DNA from: Viola odorata
Lineage: Eukaryota; Streptophyta; Magnoliopsida; Malpighiales; Violaceae
Direction of reading: 5' to 3'
DNA length: 64,000 nucleotides
Assembly (NCBI GenBank): GCA_963691705.1
Contig: OY829545.1
Location: forward strand, 34,521,475-34,585,474
Under the pieces are notes generated by a model. It made no database searches and was not told the DNA's origin. It worked only from the letters and a program-made list of their open reading frames with translations. Of the stretch, positions 1 to 10,296 are shown in pieces; position 1 is the stretch's first letter, and every line of letters starts with the position of its first letter. The position numbers and the translations under genes were made by a program.

Positions 1-1641
1 TTTACTGGGGCTGGATGGCGGATTGGCAGGTTCCGCTACTGAATAATGGCTAAGATTTCCGCTCGTGGGAGTGTGAGGGGAGGTAGGTCGGGGTCGTATA
101 TTCGACCCTTAGGCGGATCTGCCTGCCGCTAAGCATTCAAGCCACCCATTCTTCCTCTGGAAAAGTTACCTTTCTGACGATTCGACGCCTTGGGAATATA
201 GTCTTTCCGTTGAGCATATTCGTCACCTGGACGGGTATCATATGTCATACTAGCTTGAACAGCGGGAACATGAGGGGCGCTCGGGGGCATATCCCGTATC
301 CTATTTCTGTATTCCTCCTCTTCCATTCTTGCATAATTGTGGGCCTTCAGTCTTAATACATCTAGAGTCGTTGGGGGGTCCACCATCAGCGTGTCTCTCA
401 ACTTTCCGTATCCACAGTTCAGCTTCAAAGCTTCTATGGCAAAATCAATGGTGATACCAGGTGTTAACGACATTTCCATATCAAAATGACTGAGATAGCT
501 ATTCAATGACTCTTCTGGTTTTCTACGTATATCGAATAAGGCAGTGGCAGACTTCCGAATGAGAATAGGTGTGCTGAAGTGACTCCTAAACTTGGCCTCC
601 AGTTGCGGGAAATTATCAATTGATCGAGCGGGAAGTCCTTCAAACCAGAGGCGGGCCACTCCCGACAATGTCATAACAAATATTTGACACAATGCCGCGT
701 CATTATGCCTTTGGAACTGGACGAAGTCTTTCACTTTGTTAAGATGCGAGATGGGGTCCTTGGTGCCGTCATACGACTCCGTGGGGAGCTTAACATGTCG
801 GCTGACCCTGTGGTGCCTTATACGGTGGGTGAAGGGATGACCCGCGGTGTCATCCAAGATCTCACGATCATGACGGGCGGAGACATATCCAGGTGTCGCC
901 TGTGCCCTCGAGGCTCAAGGGTATGACGCTGCCTGAGAGACCGGCTACGACTTCTAGGTGAACGGGTTCGACGCCTCCTACTGCTTGATCTTTCACTCCG
1001 TTCCACGGATGCCTCTCTACCAGCTCTTTCTCTTCTGCCATCCCAACACTCCCTGTACTTATCTTGTTGTCGTTCTACTTGAGAGACGGGAATCCACGGT
1101 ACCCGCGGTGTGTAGGGCTCCTCTTGTCCATCTACAAGTTGCGCGAAGCTGAATGGCATGCTTATCGCAGGTGAGGTCAGAGGGATATTCATTTGGCGTC
1201 GGGGCGATACTGGTCGATCAGCGACGATAGACGGGGTGAAAATGATTCGAGAGGATACACCCGATGTCGCGGTGCTAGAAGTGGAGTCTGCGGCCAACCC
1301 AATCATGTAATCTAGGTGGGCGCGAAGAGCCAACATCGAGCTTACCAAAGGAGTATTAGAGTCGCCCATTCCAGGACCCGTGGGGGGAGGAGCGTGTGGC
1401 TAGATACAGCCATATGAGAAAATGGGGTACCCGCTGAAGAAAAGTGGGGACCCATTTGAAGAAACGGGGTACCCGTCTGAGAAAACGGCATGCCAGCTGT
1501 CAATCCGGAAAGAAAATCTGTCTGCGCAGAAAAAGTTTCACGTGATGTGACAAAAGTACTGGACGAAGACGTGGGAAAAAGTTCCCTGCGCGCGTGAATA
1601 TTACGAGCATGAGGGGGTGTGGATTCTGAATCTGAAGCCAT
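1..1641 (-). pseudogene. gag of Tat-type Ty3/gypsy element E (partial, frameshifted)
   Basis: This is the N-terminal part of a gag polyprotein, the capsid precursor that packages retrotransposon RNA. It reads from an ATG near 1641 through three overlapping frames (1641-1342, 1369-818, 857-129), so at least two frameshifts separate the pieces. An Arg/Ser-rich stretch (about 940-1000) is followed by the conserved capsid block with VARLWFEGLP near 640-665. The same blocks, in the same order, occur in the gags at 14920 and 31997. The gene continues beyond the left edge. An upstream segment beginning at 1691 resembles the leader of the other two copies and is probably untranslated. Assignment to the Tat/Retand lineage rests on similarity to the copy whose protease and RT are visible. 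Confidence 0.85.
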
Positions 1642-1703
1642 GATCCTTCGACTCTCAGGAAGAACAGAGCTTGGTTATTAAGGAAGCTCACTTAATTAAC
1701 CAA

Positions 1704-1723
1704 GACTCTCAATGAAAGCACCA
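1704..1723 (-). other. Primer binding site of element E
   Basis: On the minus strand TGGTGCTTTCATTGAGAG follows two bases after the LTR end. The same motif sits next to the LTRs at 14833 and 32084. I could not assign the tRNA. Confidence 0.7.
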
Positions 1724-1812
1724 CTTGATAAGAGTCCGAGAAATGCTGAGCAGGATCGGCCTGATCTGGGCTGGTCGGGAACACTATTTCGGGGTCTTCG
1801 TCACCTGCAAAG

Positions 1813-1833
1813 CGCCGGAGGGGGTCTCCGGCG
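1813..1833 (-). other. Conserved LTR hairpin
   Basis: An 8-bp inverted repeat, CGCCGGAG and CTCCGGCG, flanks a 5-nt loop about 100 bp downstream of the TATA box on the minus strand. It would lie in the transcribed part of the LTR. The same hairpin is present in every Tat-type LTR here. Confidence 0.7.
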
Positions 1834-1925
1834 TAAACACTCTGATGCCTAAGTCAGTATGAGTAGTCAAAATGGCAGGGTCTCAGTACGCTGTCTTAGG
1901 CTTACCCTCCTGGTCGGAAAAGGTG

Positions 1926-1940
1926 GGGGTATTTATAAGC
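1926..1940 (-). promoter_or_regulatory. TATA box of element E LTR
   Basis: CTTATAAATACCCC on the minus strand. The same TATAAATACC core occurs at the equivalent place in the other LTRs. Confidence 0.75.
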
Positions 1941-2026
1941 AAAGGAAGGACTTTACCGGTAGGGGGTAGGAGCTACCCCCGAGTAGATGTCGCTGGGGTG
2001 ATAGATGTCGCTGGGGTGGCAGGGAG

Positions 2027-2064
2027 TGATGTCATGCGGGATGACGTCATGTGGAGTGACGTCA
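2027..2064. promoter_or_regulatory. Triplet of TGACGTCA-type motifs at 15-bp spacing
   Basis: TGATGTCA at 2027, TGACGTCA at 2042 and TGACGTCA at 2057 lie exactly 15 bp apart, upstream of the TATA box. These palindromes are of the kind bound by plant bZIP/TGA-class factors. The LTR at 44226 has the same triplet with the same spacing. Confidence 0.6.
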
Positions 2065-2261
2065 TGGATGACCTGGGATGGGATACCGTCGTACGGATGT
2101 CGCATGAGAGCCCCCTCCGCTGATGTCGACCATCCCAGGGTCGGCCGCCAGGCTAGGGGCGGTATGAACAGGGTCTCATCTCCCTCGGTGGGTACAGTAT
2201 CCTGGCCTGGCCACTCGGTGGAGGGGTGGAGATGCCACTTCAGTGGTATCAATTGTTATCA

Positions 2262-2400
2262 CAGACTAAACGAAGGAAAGGCGCATCAAACCTTAGCGGC
2301 TAGGGTTAGCCGTACTAGGCTCTATTCGCGAGCAGCGCTCCTTCCATCCTCCCGGTAGCAAGGCATTAGGCTTATTCTCTGGAATTAATTCCTTCTTTTC
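2262..2400. other. Short stretch without a recognisable gene
   Basis: I see no coding motif here. It lies between the LTR of E and the decayed pol linker of F', so it is probably part of F', into which E inserted. Confidence 0.4.
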
Positions 2401-3710
2401 CTACATCAGAGAAGAAAGAATAGTAGAAGAGAAAATAAATGGGTTAGGGTTAGAAGTATCAAGACGCCATTGCAAAACATTAAACGATTTTTGGTGGCTT
2501 GCTCTAAAATAGATTTTGAGCACACATAATGCGTTCCTCACTTCTTTTCCCTTGGCATAAACACTCATCTCTCCTTTTCTATAAATGCCATTCTTTGCAT
2601 GCTCCTTTTTTTCATGCATGTGTTTTCCTCTCGCATGCTCACTCTTTTCATGCGGGCTATTTTTCTCACAAATTCTCTTCACATGCTCTTTTTTTCATGT
2701 GAGCTATTTTTCTCTCTTTCTCTCTTTCTTTTCAACACTCAACTCTCCTTTTTTCTTTTTCTTTCTTTTTGTTCTCAAAATCAGTATAAGACTCAATGAG
2801 CCACTTTTGATCCTCATAGACTTGGAGAGGTGCCAATGGTGCAAGGGTGAACTTTCACCCATCCTCTACTAGCTTGTAGCGGTTGCTCCTCCCTTTATGA
2901 ACCGCTTGTCTATCAAACTACCACGACTTCCCAATAGGATATGACTAGCACTCATAGGCACGATGTCGCAATAGACCGCATCCTGGTATTTCCCAATAGT
3001 GAATGCAAGCAATACATGATGTGTTACCTCTAACTCTTCATCGTCGGTCATCCACTGTAGCTTGTAGGGTTTCAGATGCTTAATCAAAGGAAGATTCAAT
3101 TTAGGCACAAGTTGAGCAATTGGTGAAGCTCCCATTGTCGATGATGATGGAGCAAATCTTCTCACTCATAAGGCAACGTGTATCAAATAGATTCTCCCAT
3201 TGCCCTAGTCTCTAGCTTCGGCTGAGCGCTCAAATTCTGCCTAACCACAAGGGCAAGCGCTCGCTCTGCCACTACAACCTCACCATCGTCCGAATCACTA
3301 CTGTTCTCTTCCTTCTCACACCTTGGCTGCTCAATCTCACTATCATCATCACTGCCCAAGTTGCCACTCTCCTTGATAATCAAGACTCGCTTGTTAGAGC
3401 ACTCTAAAGCTCTATGCCCTCGGTCGGCGCACTTAAAGCAAACGATGTCCTTGGTAGACATTTTAGGAGGTGTACAAGAAGAAGTAGGGTTGCTGCCCAA
3501 CTTCCCTTGGGGTGCACATACTGTTTGCACTCTTAGTGCCATATGTGTAGGGTAACACCTTTGGAACCAGACTCGCAACCTTATCTTCTTTCGCCCAAGA
3601 TGATTTCTTCCAAGTTGTGGACATAGTCGGCATGGAACTAGGATAAGAAGACCTCATCTTCTTCTGCCTCTCTATCATGATGGCCTATCTAGCTTGTGTT
3701 TCTAGTAAAG
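2401..3710 (-). pseudogene. gag-protease remnant of chromovirus-like element F'
   Basis: Read on the minus strand this holds the 3' part of gag (3678-3183), a retropepsin-like segment (3165-2869) and the protease-RT linker (about 2680-2401). Gag has one intact zinc knuckle, CFKCADRGHRALEC, of CX2CX4HX4C form, for RNA packaging. The protease part keeps the late VPM-ASHILLG region. The linker block beginning MSVYAKGKEV recurs in F at 7264 and in H at 44811. RT and everything downstream is missing, apparently removed at or near the insertion of E. Several frames are used and no complete ORF remains. It is close kin of F. Confidence 0.75.
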
Positions 3711-3722
3711 CCCCAACCGAAT

Positions 3723-4379
3723 TGAAACAAGAATAGGGAGATTCGGCAGTTAAATGGAAGATGGAGTTGACACGCATCGGAAAGAAATAAGAACTAAAGA
3801 TGAACGGGGAAGAACAAAAGTTAAAGGATGGATTTGCGGTTAGATATTTAAGAGAAATAATCAATCAACAATGAACATTCAAATTTATCTTGTATTTAAC
3901 AAACACCAACAATAATCCAAGTTAAACACTCAACAAACTAATTTACAGAACTTATTGTCGAGTTCTAACATAAACTGAAAATCCAAGGTTGAAGACAGTA
4001 GATCTTTTACTTGTAATGAATCAAGTCATCTTATGGACTTGATTCTCACAAGGTGCATTTTTGGTGTTTAAGGGTGGGGTATTCTCTACGCAAGAAAAAA
4101 TACTGTACACAAAAACTGAGAAAAATGAAGTACAAAGTGCGCTATTTATTGGCTGAGGGAGACCCGGTAGAGTTAGGGAAGATAATAGGATCCGGTGGAT
4201 CTTGACACGTCATCAATATAGAAGGGAAACGGATCTGTTCACTTGGTTTGACTCTGCCCCGATAGATGTTGAATCTACTTGACGAAAACCGTTTGACTTA
4301 GTTTGACTATGTTTTGATAGACGTGTCTGCCCGGTGACTTCCTTCAAGGTTTTTGGTATGGTAGTTATCTGCATCAACA
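3723..4379 (-). repeat. 3' LTR of element F (tentative boundaries)
   Basis: This non-coding block lies directly downstream of the F pol terminus on the minus strand. The proposed ends are TGTTGATGCAG (at 4379) and TTGTTTCA (at 3723). It resembles the fragment at 50841-51490: both have a TTTTACTTG block followed by TCTCACAAGGTG and an AT-rich TATA-like stretch. The boundaries are inferred from TG/CA ends only. Confidence 0.5.
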
Positions 4380-4385
4380 TCTGTC

Positions 4386-5875
4386 TTGGTGCATGGGAAG
4401 CATCTGTTTATATCTCCCACTCAATCCATAGCGTTAGCTTCTTGGCTGTGTCGCGACTTACTGGTCTTGCTTTTGTCATATCTAGTTCTTCAAGCTTTAA
4501 GGTTTGAGGGGTCACATTATCTCCTCCCCCTTCAAAAGTATTCATCGTCGAATCCAGTTCTTCAAGATTTTTGTCACCTGCATTGTAAAGTGACAGATCA
4601 TTAATATGGAAGGAGTTACTAAATGATCCATACTCACCCGGTAGGTCAAAGATATAGGCATTGTCATTGATCAGGTGGAGTATTTCAAATGGTCCATCAC
4701 CTTAGGGACTTAGTTTTTCTTGCCGCTGCTAAGGAAATCTATCATTGCGCCAGTGTAACCAGACCCATTGTCCTAGCTCAAAAGATTTAGGTGACTTTTC
4801 TTGGTTTTGTTTGTGGGGCACCCTTCCTTTCATGGCCTCAATGTTCTTCTGGACTTGGGCATGCAGCTTCCGTACTTCCTCTGCCTTAGTTTCGCCATCT
4901 ACACACTTAAGTACACTCAAAGGCAATGGTAAGAGGTCAAAAGGGGTTAGGGGTTGGAACCCGTATGCCACCTCAAAGGGAGATATATGCAAATTCAATG
5001 AATGCAAGCTTATCTTCCCATTTGGCCCCGTTTGTTTGAACCATGACCCTTAGCAATGACCCTAAAGTTCTATTAACTACTTCTATTTGTCCATCCATTT
5101 GAGGATGACAAGTAGTGGAAAAAAGGAGTTTAGTGCCTAGTTAGGACCACAATGTACGCCAAAAGTGACTTAGAAACTTGGTATCTCGGTCACTCACAAT
5201 GGTCACATGCATGCCATGTAGACGGATAATATTTTGAAAGAACATGTGAGCAATACGAACAACATCATGAGTTTTTGAGAATGGAATGAAATGAGCCATC
5301 TTAGAAAAATGGTCAACCACAACAAAAATAAAATTATTACCGGTTTTAGACCTTGGTAACCTTAGAATAAAATCCATTGATAAATCAACCCAAGGATGAC
5401 TAGCTACCGGTAATGGCCTGTACGATGCATGATGCATGGAAGTTGACTTGGCCCGTTTGCATACAAGACATCTAGAGATCACCTTTGTCACATCTATCTT
5501 CATTTTAGGCCAAAATAAATGCACCTTTAAAGCATGTAAGGGTTTAGTGATGCAAAAATGACCCGTTAATCCACCCCCATGAGCTTCTAATACTAGTAAT
5601 TCCCGGATGCTGGATTTTAGTATACAAAGCCATTTGTGTTTAAATAAAAATCCGTCATGCTTCACAAAATACAAGTAGGGTCCCTTATCACATGCGGCAT
5701 ATATGTCACATAAAGTATCATCATGCTCATAAAGGCCTACTAGATGTGCAAAACCAAAAAGCTTAGCGTCAAGAGAAGAAAGTAGCATGTACCTTTTGGA
5801 AAGGGCATCGGCAACCACGTTATACTTCCCTTTCTTGTACTTGATCATGTAAGGGAATGCTCCAATGAGCTCCAT
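4386..5875 (-). pseudogene. Integrase and pol C-terminus of element F
   Basis: This is the integrase of a chromovirus-like gypsy element, which would join the cDNA copy to host DNA. On the minus strand 5875-5141 carries the RNase H tail ([14 protein letters not shown]), the zinc-binding region (CLVCKRAK) and the DDE core start (LSMDFILRLPR, then VSDRDTKF). After a break, 5007-4729 holds the third catalytic region (SPFEVAYG) and the start of the C-terminal domain. Further decayed codons reading DGPFEIL and YIFDLPGEYG run to about 4386. I did not see a clear chromodomain. At least two frame breaks make it non-functional. Confidence 0.85.
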
Positions 5876-5905
5876 CTATTTTGCGTGCCGTTTGTTTAGC
5901 TTTGA

Positions 5906-6319
5906 TTATCCTTGAAGGTACTTCAAGCTCAAATGATCCGTATAGATAACAAACTGATTCGGCAGCAGGTAATGCTCCCAAACCCTGAGCGATCTCACCA
6001 ACGCAGACATCTCTCGATCATATGTTGAGTAGTTGAGTTGTGCTCTCGATAGTTTCTCACTGAAGTAGGCTATCGGGCGTCCATCCTGAGTAAGCACTGC
6101 CCCGATACCTATTCCCCTAGCATCACACTCTAACTCAAACGGCTTGCTAAAATCCAGTAATGTAAGTATCAGTGACTGCATGAGCCGTTCTTTGAGCTCT
6201 TGGAAGGTCGTCTCCTGTCGGCTTCCCCATTCAAATGGATCATTTTTCTTGGTGAGTTCGTTGAGAGGGACGGCTATCCTCGAGAAATTGGGAACGAATA
6301 TCGGGTAGAAACTAGCCAA
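5906..6319 (-). pseudogene. RNase H domain of element F pol
   Basis: The minus-strand reading has the gypsy RNase H signature: [18 protein letters not shown], then [20 protein letters not shown] and [15 protein letters not shown]. It removes RNA from RNA-DNA hybrids during reverse transcription. The catalytic acidic positions look preserved, but the segment is cut off from RT by a stop near 6320-6362 and from integrase near 5880. Confidence 0.85.
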
Positions 6320-6361
6320 ACCATGGAAGGATCTAATATCATTAGAGTTCTTTGGGCATGG

Positions 6362-7264
6362 CTATTCCTGGATGGCTTTCACCTTGTCCTCATCAACCTG
6401 TATTCCATCTACACTGACCCCAAATCCAAGAAAATGTACATGATCCAGATAGAATTCACACTTAGCTAATTTTACATACAATTTATGGATTCTAAGAGTA
6501 TGGAGTACAATACATAAGTGTGTGACATGTGCATTCATGGATGTGCTATAGATCAAGATATCGTTAGAGTAAACGACAACAAAATGACCAATAAACTTAC
6601 GCAATATATGATTCATCAAACGGATGAAGGCACTTGGTGCATTAGAGAGATCGAATGGCATTACCATCCATTCGTACAAACCGTATTTTATTTTAAAGGC
6701 GGTCTTCAATTCATCTCCTTCATGCATCTGGATCTGGTGGTAGCCGCTCATCAAGTCTATCTTAGAGTAGACAAAGCTGCCACTTAGCTCATCCAGCATG
6801 TCATCAAGGCGCGGTATCGGATGACGGTACCTGACAGTTATCTTGTTGATTGCCCAACAGTCCACACACATGCGCCATGTTTTGTCTTTCTTTAGTACCA
6901 AGAGTACCTGTACAACGCACAGTGACATGCTTTCTCGGATGTACCTTTTTTTCATGAGCTTGTCGACTTGCCGTTGGAGTTCCTTAGTCTCTTCCAGATT
7001 GAATCTATACGCAGGTCGGTTGGGTAAAGTCGCTCCTGGTACTAAGTTGATTTTGTGCTCAATCCCTCTAATGGGGAGTAATCCGTTAGGTACTTCCATC
7101 GGGAATACATCATTAAATTCCTGCAAAAGGGAAACAATCGGATTGGGTAGGGAAGAAAGGTTAGGGTCCATAGTTAGACAATACATTTTATACTGAAGTA
7201 TAATACACCGTTTGTTAGTATGCAATGCATGCCTCACATCTCTTCCCCTTACATATACACTCAA
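6362..7264 (-). pseudogene. Reverse transcriptase of element F with damaged catalytic box
   Basis: The gypsy RT domain is nearly complete in one 300-codon frame. Motifs in order are LPNRPAYRFN, a WRMCVDCWAIN box, SKIDLMSGYHQI and a WMVMPFDLSNAPSAF box. The catalytic box reads VVVYSNDILIYS, where the family normally has YFDDILIYS, so the first catalytic Asp is Asn. DLSNAP also replaces the usual GLSNAP. The enzyme is therefore predicted dead. The N-terminal part (MSVYVRGRDV) is the protease-RT linker shared with F' and H. Confidence 0.9.
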
Positions 7265-7613
7265 TCATTTGATCTCACCCTCTTGGCCATGCTTTCTCTT
7301 GTCATGACGTGTATTTTTCTCCCTTATCCTTTTCTCTACATTCTTTTCCCCTTGCAGTCGCTCTTTCTCACACCCGGTAGCATGCTTACTGTTTTTATGG
7401 TGTGTTTTATGCTCTCGGTTGGCATTCTTCTCTCCACTATTTTCTCTCAAACTCCTCATACTATGGAATTCGGTGCTAGCCTTTTTCCATTTTCCTCTGG
7501 TCCTCACAGACTTGAAAGAGGTGGAATACTATACTTCTTGCCGTGGTGTGTAAGCTGAATTTTATTGGTGCGCCCATCATGAATCACATTTCTATCAAAC
7601 TGTCATGGGTGTC
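7265..7613 (-). other. Decayed linker between protease and RT of F
   Basis: This is Lys/Arg/Glu-rich on the minus strand (repeated REKN and EKN words), like the corresponding part of F' at 2580-2860. It is not a separate gene. Confidence 0.45.
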
Positions 7614-7832
7614 CTAACAGAAGATGACTAGCATCCATTGGCACCACAGCACACAAGTGGTCATCCTCGTATCCTCTTTGACTTTGACCTCACCATCATC
7701 ATTGAACCAATTGAGGGAATACGACTTGGGATGGGGTATCATTGGCAGATTCAGCTTACTCACTAAGAGGTGACTTGCTGTGTCTACAACACTACCATTA
7801 TCCACAATCATGGACACTATCTTTCCCTGCAC
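7614..7832 (-). pseudogene. Aspartic protease remnant of element F
   Basis: The minus-strand frame carries MIVDNGSVVDTAS, a retropepsin active-site region (DNGS in place of D-S/T-GS), followed by the LVSKLNLPMIPHP block that also follows the site in F'. It would process the gag-pol precursor. The downstream frame is broken near 7614. Confidence 0.75.
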
Positions 7833-7869
7833 CTCACATTGGGAGTGAAATAGATTCTCTCTCTGCTCA

Positions 7870-8995
7870 TCACATTCCTCTCCCTAGCTTAGCGTGTGCA
7901 TTTAGACTTCTCCGCACAACTAACATCATGGCGGAAGTCGGTTGAATTTCCTCTTCATCACTATTCATTACCGTCTCCTCCTCCCAACAACTTTCATCCC
8001 GGTAGTTTCCTTCTTCCGGTATCTCTTCTTCTTCACTGTCGGTCTCATACTTTCCTTCCCGAATAATAATGACGCGGTGGTTTGGACATTCGGATGAAAT
8101 ATGCCCTCTTCCCCGATATTTGAAGCATTCAATACTAGCAAAATGGATTCTAGGTGGATTGGAAGTGGGATGGTTCAGCGTTACTAGGTTAACGGTATTA
8201 CTAGATGTTACAAGGTTACCGGTAGGTTTGGTGTAAGGCTTTGGTGAGTAGACGGGTTGTCTTGGTGTATGGTGGATTTTTCTGGTCTTTTTGGTAAGGC
8301 TTCCAAGGTGTTTTAGACTAAGAGGAATAGGTATTGGGTGGGTTGGTGTTTCGGCTCGGGAAACTCTTCCGTTTGGTTGCCTCATGACCTTCTACTTTTA
8401 GAGTATAGTGGAGCATAGGCTGTAAATTTTCAAAATCCTGCTTTCTAGTTTATATTTAATCTTATCATTCGAACCATTCAAGAAACAAGCCATAGTTACC
8501 TCTTCATCTTCATGGGTATCAGTTTGGGTGAGAAGGGATTCAAGCTCATTGTAGTAGTCTCTTACAGTATTCGTTCCTTGCTTGAGACCCTACAACCGAT
8601 TCTACAATTCCCGTTTATAGAAGGATGGCACGACTATCTCCCTCATGACCGTTTCATTTCCTGGTTTTTGCTCCTTGTGCCTCCTGATAGACTTTCTCCC
8701 ACCAATTAATAACATAATCGTCAAACTCTATTGCCGTAAGCTTTACTTTCTTACCCTCCGAATATTAGTGGTAATTGAAGATACATTGGATTTTTCCTTC
8801 CCACTTGATATATTCAGACGGGTCAGTAGTACCCTCAAAGGTTAGAATTTGTACCTTGATAGTACTCAGGTTATCGTCATACCGAGGTTCCGGTAATCTT
8901 CCTTTTCTTCCCCGATTCATATGTTGGATCATTTGCTTCTTCATATACATCTTCATAAAATTGTCAGTCACGGTAAGGAGTAGTGCAGCTTTGTA
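7870..8995 (-). pseudogene. gag of element F with broken zinc knuckle
   Basis: The C-terminal piece (8385-7870) has CFKYRGRGHISSEC, where the second Cys of the expected CX2CX4HX4C knuckle is Tyr. An acidic tail follows (SDEEEI). The N-terminal piece (8971-8765) has GTTDPSEYIKWEGKIQCIFNYH, the capsid start typical of chromovirus gags. The middle (8709-8400) is shifted between frames. The same N-terminal region recurs at 48420-48700. Confidence 0.8.
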
Positions 8996-9059
8996 AGTGG
9001 GGAATTAGAGCTTAATTGTTACCGGAAGTAGTACCCTCGCCTTGGTGCACCGCTTGGCT

Positions 9060-9276
9060 ACCAGAAAGGAGTGACTTGCCATTAACTTAAGAGTTACTGA
9101 TATATTGAGGCCCTCTTTCCCGTGGTTGTAGCCTTGGGCTCGAAGATCTCTAAGTACGAAGGCGTGCGCTTCAGTATTAGCGAGGTCGTGTTGGGGACCC
9201 TATCGGAGACCCATGGTAAGGGTATTAGGAAAGCCTGAGTTAACTATTCCCTTACTTCTTCCATAACCATCATCGC
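9060..9276. other. Unassigned spacer
   Basis: No gene or repeat recognised. It joins the gag leader of F to a Tat-type LTR fragment. It could be the 5' untranslated part of F or a remnant of another element. Confidence 0.3.
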
Positions 9277-9612
9277 TGATAAGATTCAGACTTCTGGGGA
9301 ACTAGGGGTGAGGATTATGGCTGCTTAAGATGACTGTACTTGCCGTCTGGTGTACCTATAAAGCGCCGGAGGGGGGGCTCCGGTGAAGACACTCCGATGC
9401 TTAAGTTAGTATGGTTGTTCCAAATGGTAGGGGTTCAACTAGCAATCATAGGCTTACCTCTCATCTCGTATGGTGGGGTATTTATAGGCGCAAAGGCGGG
9501 TGTTACCTCTAGGAGGTGGGCGTTATCTAGGAAAGATAACACCTCGAGTGACGTCATGGCTGACCTAGGATGGGATAACGTCGTGCACATGTGCAGATAA
9601 CGCATAAGACCC
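9277..9612 (-). repeat. Tat-type LTR fragment, split by element C
   Basis: It begins TGATAAGATTCAG, the U5 end seen from the plus strand, and carries the hairpin (9364-9385), a TATA box (9479-9486 on the minus strand) and one TGACGTCA (9549-9556). It resembles but is clearly diverged from the LTR at 32084-32663. Its continuation is 14078-14119, beyond the insertion of C. Confidence 0.75.
9364..9385 (-). other. Conserved LTR hairpin
   Basis: The 6-bp core CCGGAG/CTCCGG is kept around a 6-nt C-rich loop. Confidence 0.6.
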
Positions 9613-10296
9613 TGATAACGGCTCAACTTCGATTTGGATAGAAGGAGGCCGAATTGCTGTTCTTGAGCTGGATCTAGTTCTCTTGTGAGAGGTTGGCAGC
9701 TTGGATGGATGAACGGATGAAGGTGCTTTTAGTGTTCAAATGGAGTATGTGTTGCAGCGAAAATGGATGATGTTTAGAGGTGTTTAGATGATGAACATAA
9801 TAAGAACTTAACTAATTAGAAAACCCTCTTGATCTTAAGAACAAGCAACCTTTCTACAAACTAGTTAAGGATCTCTCTTTTCTGATTTAAGAACAAAGCT
9901 CAAGAGTTTAATTACAAGAAGAGATAGAAGATAAACAATGGTATTCAGCCCTATTGGCATCGGTTACCAAGAACCCTAAGTTACACTAGTTTACTCTAAG
10001 AATTGGCCAAAGAGAATATCATCAAAATCAAAGGCAAGTTCTGAAATGAAAAGGAATGCACTTTAAATACTACAATCCTAACATAATGGGTAAATAGCCT
10101 TACACCCTTAGAAAAAGGGCCTTTTCCTTGGCAGCAACTGAAAATGGGCTTGGAGGATGGGCTTCGGCCAAACAGAAGGTGGGTGCAAGGCCTTAGCCGT
10201 CGGCCTCATAGCTTCGTAGGGTTCGGTGCGGACTTCTTCACGGGATGGTCGGCCTGCCCATGAGTAGGTGCGCCTAGAGCATCCGTGCTCGTATCA
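9613..10296 (-). repeat. 3' LTR of element C (684 bp)
   Basis: Plus-strand ends are TGATAACGGCTC and GTGCTCGTATCA. The copy at 13389-14072 has the same length and is almost identical. Confidence 0.92.

Larger units (their letters stand above)
1726..2261 (-). repeat. 5' LTR of element E (536 bp)
   Basis: On the minus strand this starts TGATAACAATTG and ends CTTATCA, the TGATAA/TTATCA inverted ends shared by all Tat-type LTRs in this window. It holds a TATA box, spaced TGACGTCA motifs and the conserved hairpin. It is very similar by eye to the LTR at 44226-44757, which is in the opposite orientation. The partner LTR of E lies outside the window. Confidence 0.85.
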
